Below, one piece after another: positions 15,419 through 20,679 of a stretch of DNA of 20,679 bases (position 1 is its first letter; every line of letters begins with the position of its first letter). Under the pieces are notes generated by a model. That model was not told the DNA's origin, did no database searches, and saw only the letters and a list, made by a program, of their open reading frames with translations. The translations under genes and the position numbers were made by a program. Origin of the DNA: JAXIHJ01 sp034189755 (GTDB lineage Bacteria; Planctomycetota; Phycisphaerae; SM23-33); the NCBI GenBank assembly GCA_034189755.1, contig JAXIHJ010000088.1, forward strand, positions 1-20,679, in the 5' to 3' direction.

Positions 15419-18400
15419 TCATCCGTTCAAGGCCGACAGGCTGCTGAACGCGAGGCGGCTGGTGCATCCGACGGCGGTAAAGATATCCACGTCCGTAAGC
15501 GCAACACCAAGCCGAAGCGCCAGGTCCCCGTCGAGTACGGCTGTGGCCGTCCCCCGGCCTTTGGGCGAAGACCAGTTCCTGTTCCTGTCGGTCCGGTCCA
15601 CGTAAGAAATCTTCCCTGCGTGCCGGGCGGTGATACCGAAGGCTACGCCGCCATTGTCGTACTCAGCGTCGCACAGCCGGACAGTACCAAGAGTGTCGGC
15701 GGCGATGTAACTGTTGCAGAAGCTTCGCAGCGGCGTGCCCTTTTGCTGTTGGCCTCGCACGGTTACTTTGCCTATGTCGCAAGATGGGCTGGCGAGTATA
15801 TCGGTGTCTATCATCGCCCCGGCCATGACGCTTCCAATTCGACCGGCTGCGCAGATTCGACTGGCCTCCATACTGTTGCGGACGGTGACGTTCCCGACCG
15901 GTCCGGCCACCTGCCAGTCGGCTCCGCGCAGATTGCCCTTGATACTGGCGCTGCCCAGGACGCTCTTGCCTGCCGGTGTCCCGGCTCCGCCGAGCGTCAG
16001 GTTGGCCTCGAAGTTGCCGGCTGAGGCCGCGGCGCCACGCCGGGCGTTGGCCCGCCGGCCAAGCGTCCTTAACCGCTCAAGGCGAGCGGCGGCAATCTCA
16101 TCGGCCGTTCCATCGACATCGACCGCCTCGACGGCTGTCAGGGAGCGAATCGGCGTCCCGGAGTTGATGCTGAAGTCGGCGACACGGCCCAGCAGTATAT
16201 CCACCATGTCGCCTGGATTGGCCGATGCGCCTATCGTCATCAGACCGTTGGAGATATCTTTCAGGCACAGCCGCCTCAGGCTGCCGCCGGATACGTCGAT
16301 GTCGCCGATAACGTTGGTGGTGCCGGCGTCGACCCGGCCTAACGAGCCGTTTGCTACAACGATGCCGCCGACTGTCAGAGCGTCCCGGCTGCGAATGGTC
16401 AGGCCGCTTTGTGGGCCTGTATCCCGCAGAACGATCCGTGTTACCTCGCACGGTGCGTCTATGCCGAGATGCGCAACACTGTAGAGCACGCCGGTACCGC
16501 CGCCTCGAACCGACAATACTGCATCGGATGCGTTTGGGCGAGTCAGCACCAGGCCGGAGGCGTCGAAAAACTCCTGGCGCGCCACGCCGATGGATACCGT
16601 GGCGGCACCGCTCTCGAAGGCCAACCTCGAACCGCTGCCGGTGCTGTCGTCGGTTACCGTGAAGCTGAAGCTGTCTGGCCCGTCGTAGCCGGCGTCGGGC
16701 GTATAGGTGGCCTGGGCGCCGTTAAGCACTACTTCGCCGTGGGCCGGCCGGCGGGAAATGGCAAAGGTCAAATCATCTGCGGGCGTTTCCAGGTCGCTGC
16801 CGGTCAGAGAGATAACGACGGAATTTGTCTCGGCCATGGCGACGGTGTTCGGCTCGACGATGGCTATCCGGTCTGCCGCGATGGGTGCGTCGTTGACCGG
16901 ATCAATAGTAATGGAGACTGTAGCCGGGTCGCTTTGGCCGACGTGCCGGCCCGTGCCGGAGGGGTTGCCGTCGTCCATCACGACAAACCGGAAGCTGTCC
17001 GAGCCGTAGTAGTCTGGTTCCGGGACGTACCGAGCCAGGTTGCCGCTGATCGTTACGGCGCCGTGGGCGGGCCAGCCTACCAGGCAGTAGGTCAGGTCTT
17101 GTGCGGCAGTCTGTTCATCCCGCCCGTGCAGGACGATGACATCCGCAGCATCTTCCGACATACGTATGATTTCGTCGAAGGCCTTCGGCCGATCTATGCT
17201 GTTGCCGAAAAACGCGCCGCTTACCGTGTTGCCTGAAGAGACGCAAATCGGATAGCCACCTTCGGCAGGCCCTGTTTCCACCCAGCCGCTGAGTGGTACC
17301 TGGCGCAGAAGCTGCGGGCCATTCGGAACGTCCGTGAAGGCAAACAAGCCGTCGGCGCCGGTGAGGATGTGGGGTTCTGCCAGTGTCATCGTCAGGGACC
17401 AGCCTTCCAGACGGCCGGAGTCCTGCCGGGCCCGGTCGGAGACCTCCAGTGTCCAGGTTCCGGCGGCGTCTTGCCCGTCAAAGCTCGAAAGGTTCCCCAT
17501 TGGCCTGTAGGTTCCGCCAAACGGTGCCAAGCCGCCGGTGATAGAGATATTCGCCTCGTCGTTCAGCGTCGTACCGGCGAAGTTGTTTCCCTCGCCGCCC
17601 ACGTCGGAAAACAGCCTCACGCGCCGGCCGGTCGGACCTGCCAGGTAGACCTCCAGGTCCGATGCCCAACGGTGTTGAATGTCCAGTGTAACGTTGAGGT
17701 CCGTTACGAATCCGGCCGTGGCCTGGACCGTTATGGTGGAGCAGATCGTCTGGTAGTCGTCGATAAGCTGCGGCGCATCTATGGATTGGAACGTTGAGAC
17801 GACATCCTTCTGGAGTGTTCCATCGGCGTTGATGTCCAGATATACGGCCCAGTCTTCCAATCCCTGCTCGTCGGTGTCCCAAACCCCGTCGAGGTCGTCG
17901 TCTTTCCAAACGCCGCCCTGGATCTCGCCGCCGTGGACAAGGCGAGGCATATCGGCCACTGCCGAAGCGGAGTCAAAGACCGACGAGTCTGGGCCGGTTT
18001 GCCACCATTGCAGGAACGTATCCCACTGCGTATCGGCCAGCAGTTGCATTTCGGACTGGATGTATGGCTCGAATGGCGCCACCCCAGCCGGCTGAAAATA
18101 AATCCACAGGCCGGTTGCATCCCTGGGCGATCTGGCGTAGTTGGCAAGAATGGCCTGGTCGTAGGCATCGGTTGCATGCTGTGCAGCGGTTCGGAGCCGA
18201 GCGCTAAGCGCCTCGTCGCCGGCGGCGGCGGACAAAAACGCACCCAGATCGCGGTAGTTCGGGCCACAAAAGTAGGGCGTGTCGTCCCAGTAGCTTTGCA
18301 GAAGCTGGTAGTCGGCGTCGGTCGCGTCGGCCATGGCGATGGCGGCAAAATCGCTCAGCGCATCGGCCGCTCCGTCAGGTGCCGGCTCGGCCAGCACCGC

Positions 18401-19171
18401 CAGGTCGATTGCCGAAAGCGTCTGGCCTCCGGTTCGGCTGTAGTGCGACACTATGCTCGAAGCCAGCGACGCCGCCGACTGTGTCGGCCCGGCTACCAGG
18501 TCGCCCAGAAGCCGGTCGTAGCGCCAGCCGCCACGCGGCTCGAGCTGTTCCGAGGCGACCATGATATTACTAACATCCGCGATTTCGTACGCCTGCTCGA
18601 CCAGACCCATCAGGCAGGCGTCAAAGCCGACCAGGTCGATGCTGTGGCCGACATCCGCCAGCGCCTGGCCCACCTCACGAATCGTCAGCCGGTCATGAGA
18701 GCTGGTCTGATCATAACAGACCCCGTTAATGCCGTTGCCGTGGTCCCACAGGACCACCATGTAGTGCTTGGCGGGATGGGTCGAAATACCCCATTGGACA
18801 AAGTCCGTCAGGGCCGCCGGGTCGCCCATGTTGACCTCTCCGACACTGTGCAGCGGGCTGGAGATGATACGGGAGGTTGTGTCTTGGATAATTTGGCCGC
18901 GGCGTGTCTCCGTCCAGTTTCCGTTGGAGGCGTTGTGCCCCGCAACCCGGTCAAACTGGACAAGGACGTTCACCTCGTCACTGGAGCCGACGGCCTCCAT
19001 TTCGTTGATGTCCTGTATGCCGGCTCCTTCCAGGTCGTTGTCGCCGGCGAGATAGACCATCACCGTCCAGGCGGCGTCCAGCAGTAGCCTCGGCTCCAGC
19101 CGCTCAAGCGGCGCAGCAGGCAAGGCCTCCGCCGTGCCACGGTGGTGACTTCGATGTGCGATCCTCCTCAT
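15419..19171 (-). CDS. Giant secreted C11 (clostripain-like) peptidase with P-domain and cadherin-like repeats
   Basis: A 1250-residue extracellular protein. The N-terminus carries 'LEPRLLLDA' (25-33), a mark of planctomycete surface proteins, and no classical signal peptide. A C11 peptidase domain (about 35-395) has the catalytic pair H144 ('LWDHGNG') and C186 ('FDACLMG'). Next come a SdrD_B-like half (about 418-455, 'GGVWKDDDLDGVWD'), a proprotein-convertase P-domain (about 475-597) and the second SdrD_B-like half (about 600-657, ending 'GAFFGN'). Two cadherin-like repeats (about 665-865) and a beta-rich C-terminal module (about 866-1250) follow; the module is also in the protein at 94-2433. 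C11 enzymes cut after basic residues. ATG 19171 is preceded by GAGG at 9 nt; a GTG further upstream is less likely. Confidence 0.88.
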   Translation of the reverse strand: MRRIAHRSHHRGTAEALPAAPLERLEPRLLLDAAWTVMVYLAGDNDLEGAGIQDINEMEAVGSSDEVNVLVQFDRVAGHNASNGNWTETRRGQIIQDTTSRIISSPLHSVGEVNMGDPAALTDFVQWGISTHPAKHYMVVLWDHGNGINGVCYDQTSSHDRLTIREVGQALADVGHSIDLVGFDACLMGLVEQAYEIADVSNIMVASEQLEPRGGWRYDRLLGDLVAGPTQSAASLASSIVSHYSRTGGQTLSAIDLAVLAEPAPDGAADALSDFAAIAMADATDADYQLLQSYWDDTPYFCGPNYRDLGAFLSAAAGDEALSARLRTAAQHATDAYDQAILANYARSPRDATGLWIYFQPAGVAPFEPYIQSEMQLLADTQWDTFLQWWQTGPDSSVFDSASAVADMPRLVHGGEIQGGVWKDDDLDGVWDTDEQGLEDWAVYLDINADGTLQKDVVSTFQSIDAPQLIDDYQTICSTITVQATAGFVTDLNVTLDIQHRWASDLEVYLAGPTGRRVRLFSDVGGEGNNFAGTTLNDEANISITGGLAPFGGTYRPMGNLSSFDGQDAAGTWTLEVSDRARQDSGRLEGWSLTMTLAEPHILTGADGLFAFTDVPNGPQLLRQVPLSGWVETGPAEGGYPICVSSGNTVSGAFFGNSIDRPKAFDEIIRMSEDAADVIVLHGRDEQTAAQDLTYCLVGWPAHGAVTISGNLARYVPEPDYYGSDSFRFVVMDDGNPSGTGRHVGQSDPATVSITIDPVNDAPIAADRIAIVEPNTVAMAETNSVVISLTGSDLETPADDLTFAISRRPAHGEVVLNGAQATYTPDAGYDGPDSFSFTVTDDSTGSGSRLAFESGAATVSIGVARQEFFDASGLVLTRPNASDAVLSVRGGGTGVLYSVAHLGIDAPCEVTRIVLRDTGPQSGLTIRSRDALTVGGIVVANGSLGRVDAGTTNVIGDIDVSGGSLRRLCLKDISNGLMTIGASANPGDMVDILLGRVADFSINSGTPIRSLTAVEAVDVDGTADEIAAARLERLRTLGRRANARRGAAASAGNFEANLTLGGAGTPAGKSVLGSASIKGNLRGADWQVAGPVGNVTVRNSMEASRICAAGRIGSVMAGAMIDTDILASPSCDIGKVTVRGQQQKGTPLRSFCNSYIAADTLGTVRLCDAEYDNGGVAFGITARHAGKISYVDRTDRNRNWSSPKGRGTATAVLDGDLALRLGVALTDVDIFTAVGCTSRLAFSSLSALNG

Positions 19172-19222
19172 CGTGCATATCCTCGTAACGGAGCGGTGCA
19201 GCGTCGCCACAAGGCAGCCCCT

Positions 19223-19228
19223 ATTATA
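19223..19228 (-). promoter_or_regulatory. TATAAT -10-like hexamer upstream of the C11 peptidase gene
   Basis: A perfect TATAAT reads on the minus strand about 50 nt before the peptidase start. No good -35 box is found at 16-18 nt, so the promoter is uncertain. Confidence 0.3.
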
Positions 19229-19252
19229 AGGTAAATGCCTTAATTCGGGGGT

Positions 19253-19589
19253 TTATTTTGGGGCAATTTTTTTGCCCTTATTTTGTCGGCCCAGAAGACG
19301 GTCTTCCCGCTGGCGGAAGTAGCTGACGGTCTTGTTGACGAGCCGGTCCAGCGCCTTGGGGTCCGGCTTGTAGCCAAGGTCGGGACCATAGTGGTTGCCG
19401 TGCAGTTCGATGAAATTAACGCCGGCTGCAGCCAACCGACCGGCGGAATCAGCCAGCGTCAATCCCGAAACCCCAATTGCTCCAGGAAAGGTTCAACCGC
19501 TTCTTTAGGGAATCGGAATGCTTGATTTTCATCTCATTGAAGGCAGACCGAATTTTTTCGTTCTTCAGTTCAAATTTTTGCTTTTTCAT
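19253..19589 (-). pseudogene. Frameshifted, truncated sugar isomerase/epimerase-like TIM barrel remnant
   Basis: Two overlapping reading frames read as one protein. The first (from ATG 19589) gives 'MKKQKFELKNEK' and later 'SLKKRLNLSWSNWGFGI', then runs into a stop. The second, shifted by one base near 19460, continues with 'LADSAGRLAAAG' and 'FIELHGNHYGPDLGYKP'. Together they match the start of sugar phosphate isomerase/epimerase (xylose-isomerase-like TIM barrel) proteins. The coding ends about 100 residues in, far short of the usual ~300, in a Lys-rich tail. The gene is therefore broken twice: by a frameshift and by loss of the 3' two thirds. Its 5' part is much more AT-rich than the rest of the window. 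A sequencing error could explain the frameshift but not the truncation. Confidence 0.65.
19261..19277. repeat. Inverted repeat with T-rich loop at the end of the remnant gene
   Basis: GGGCAA (19261-19266) pairs with TTGCCC (19272-19277) around TTTTT, then TTATTTT follows on the plus strand. It looks like a plus-strand terminator, yet both neighbouring genes are on the minus strand. Confidence 0.4.
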
Positions 19590-19636
19590 CGGAGTTTTTC
19601 CTTGCGGGCTGCACACGAGGCAGCCTCTCACAGCGC

Positions 19637-19653
19637 GTTATCATCTCGATAAC
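19637..19653. promoter_or_regulatory. Perfect dyad GTTATC-N5-GATAAC, possible regulator operator
   Basis: GTTATC (19637-19642) and GATAAC (19648-19653) are perfectly inverted around ATCTC. It lies between the remnant gene and the XRE regulator gene, a good place for an autoregulatory site of an XRE-type repressor. The 252-nt gap (19590-19841) holds no gene. Confidence 0.35.
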
Positions 19654-19811
19654 AGACACATCGTGCCAGCCTGCGCTTGCCGGAATTCGGGTTCGTCAGC
19701 CATACTGCCCGTCCACCAACCGGCAGGCAATCGCAATCTACAACTCGCGCCAGCGACATGTGAAGCTAAGGCGCAGGCGAAAGCGTCAAGGCGTTGTAAA
19801 ATCGGCTTGTA

Positions 19812-19822
19812 CCGTCGGACGG
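19812..19822. promoter_or_regulatory. Short dyad CCGTC-G-GACGG just before the XRE regulator gene
   Basis: A perfect 5-bp inverted repeat with a single central base, 19 nt before ATG 19842. It may be an operator, or chance in GC-rich DNA. Confidence 0.25.
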
Positions 19823-19841
19823 CCTAGGATACGATACCGTT

Positions 19842-20540
19842 ATGTTTCCTGATGGACAGGCAATTCGCCAGGCACGCAGGGCTAAAGGCCTTACACAGAA
19901 GGGCTTGGCCGAGATGGTCGGCACTTATCCCTTCGCCATTTCGCGGATTGAACGCAATGACCTGAGACCTTGTCGTGCATTGCTGGATGCCATCTCCGAG
20001 GCCCTGGCAGTGGACCTTACCGACTGGCCCGTCTCGGAATACGCCGAGCAGGTCAGGCGCAAGATTCCTGAACTTGCCGACCCGGAGTGGCTGCGCCAAA
20101 AACTGATCGTGGAGGGATTAACGTATCAGCGTATCGGCGATCTGGTGGGTTGTTCCAGACAGCGTGTTCACCAGAGGGCCCAACAGTTCGGATTGCACCG
20201 TCCCAGGAGACCCGCAGCCTCACGAAAACCCAAGAAGCGCCGCGTAATTCCCCTTAAAGGCCTGCTGAAAGAGAAGCGCCTCCGCGCGCTATACAATGGC
20301 AAGCTTTACATCGCCCGGGTGTACCGCTCTGGTCGGCTCAGGATGAGAGCCACCGGGGAGGTGTATGACAGTCCCGACGCTGCCGCCACGGCCGTCTGCG
20401 AGCAGGAAACCGACGGCTGGGAGTTCTGGCACTATAAGAACCCACAACTCGGCTGGGTGCCGCTGAATACCCTGAGACAGCCGCCGGACCGCGACGAGAG
20501 CCTGCAAGAAGGCGCCGACATTGATACCCGGTTCTTGTGA
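19842..20540 (+). CDS. XRE-family regulator with second HTH and C-terminal RAMA domain
   Basis: A 232-residue DNA-binding protein. Residues 6-60 form an XRE/Cro helix-turn-helix ('ARRAKGLTQKGLAEMVG', 'ISRIE'). Residues about 82-118 look like a second HTH ('GLTYQRIGDLVGCSRQRVHQ'). After a basic linker (120-134), residues about 140-212 match the RAMA domain pattern: 'LYNGKLYIARVYRSGR', 'VYDSPDAAATAV', 'DGWEFW' and a final 'GWVPLNTLR'. RAMA domains occur in restriction-modification and other defence proteins and are predicted to bind modified DNA. The combination suggests a regulator that reads DNA modification, but this is inference. No ribosome binding site precedes ATG 19842. It has no obvious partner in the window and lies next to a tRNA gene. 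Confidence 0.8.
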   Translation: MFPDGQAIRQARRAKGLTQKGLAEMVGTYPFAISRIERNDLRPCRALLDAISEALAVDLTDWPVSEYAEQVRRKIPELADPEWLRQKLIVEGLTYQRIGDLVGCSRQRVHQRAQQFGLHRPRRPAASRKPKKRRVIPLKGLLKEKRLRALYNGKLYIARVYRSGRLRMRATGEVYDSPDAAATAVCEQETDGWEFWHYKNPQLGWVPLNTLRQPPDRDESLQEGADIDTRFL

Positions 20541-20611
20541 AAAACCGGCCCGGCCACCCGCCAGAGGCGTTCCATCGCACAGAACGGGTTGTTGTCGGAA
20601 AACGGCTGCAC

Positions 20612-20679
20612 ACGCCCGTAGCTCAGCAGGACAGAGCGGCGGTTTCCTAAACCGCAGGTCAGAGGTTCGAGTCCTCTCG
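20612..20679 (+). tRNA. tRNA-Arg (anticodon CCU), cut by the window end
   Basis: Cloverleaf parts are clear: acceptor 5' strand ACGCCCG, D stem GCTC/GAGC, anticodon stem GCGGT/ACCGC with loop TTCCTAA (anticodon CCT, 20646-20648), variable loop AGGTC, and T arm AGAGG-TTCGAGT-CCTCT. Only the first two bases of the 3' acceptor strand are inside the window. It decodes AGG. Confidence 0.92.

Noticed and set aside
14909..16024. Plus-strand open frame of 371 codons spanning the phosphatase and peptidase genes
   Set aside because: It crosses two genes with intact motifs on the other strand and shows no domain.
17933..19087. Plus-strand open frame of 384 codons opposite the C11 peptidase
   Set aside because: Shadow of the peptidase domain, which has both catalytic residues on the minus strand.
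19261..19285. Rho-independent terminator on the plus strand
   Set aside because: Stem and T-rich tail fit, but no plus-strand gene ends here; kept only as an inverted repeat.
1..20679. CRISPR array, insertion sequence or prophage
   Set aside because: No regularly spaced repeats, transposase or integrase motif, or phage structural genes were seen on either strand.

Overview
The window most likely comes from a planctomycete, probably of the Phycisphaerae type. The evidence is a large secreted peptidase with an N-terminal LEPRLLLDA motif, giant surface proteins built from cadherin-like repeats, a PEP-CTERM protein, and a type II pseudopilin whose C-terminus resembles the planctomycete 'LFADTSVRFVR' family. 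The DNA is GC-rich almost throughout. No phage, IS element or CRISPR array was seen. Assignments come from reading motifs by eye; no database search was possible.

Layout, left to right. (1) 94-2433 (+): surface protein with a PPC-like domain, two cadherin-like repeats and a C-terminal module, but no export signal. (2) 2514-3950 (+): cobalamin-binding radical SAM enzyme. (3) 4146-6066 (+): a tight gene string of pseudopilin, ECF-S-like membrane protein and TrmO/TsaA-family protein with a His-rich tail. (4) 6142-7074 (+): PEP-CTERM protein, convergent with and overlapping 7055-7765 (-), a NicO/UreH-like metal transporter with a His-rich loop. (5) 8029-10056 (+): alginate-export-like outer membrane barrel, then a small lipoprotein. 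(6) 10202-14024 (+): FecR-domain protein and CHASE2 adenylate/guanylate cyclase behind a good sigma70-type promoter. (7) 14036-15289 (-): GAF plus PP2C-type (RsbU/SpoIIE) phosphatase, convergent with the cyclase. (8) 15419-19171 (-): 1250-residue C11 (clostripain-like) peptidase with P-domain, SdrD_B-like and cadherin-like repeats, sharing its C-terminal module with the first gene. (9) 19253-19589 (-): frameshifted, truncated remnant of a sugar isomerase/epimerase TIM barrel. (10) 19842-20540 (+): XRE regulator with a second HTH and a RAMA domain. (11) 20612-end (+): tRNA-Arg(CCU), cut by the window edge.

The genes fall into four themes: cell-surface and extracellular proteins; envelope signalling (FecR protein, CHASE2 cyclase, GAF-PP2C phosphatase); possible metal or vitamin handling (ECF-S-like protein, His-tailed TrmO, NicO transporter); and a right-hand edge with a decayed gene, a DNA-binding regulator and a tRNA. 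No single system here is clearly new. The strongest candidates for follow-up are the XRE-HTH-RAMA regulator, the His-tailed TrmO beside metal-type transporters, and the C-terminal module shared by the two giant surface proteins.
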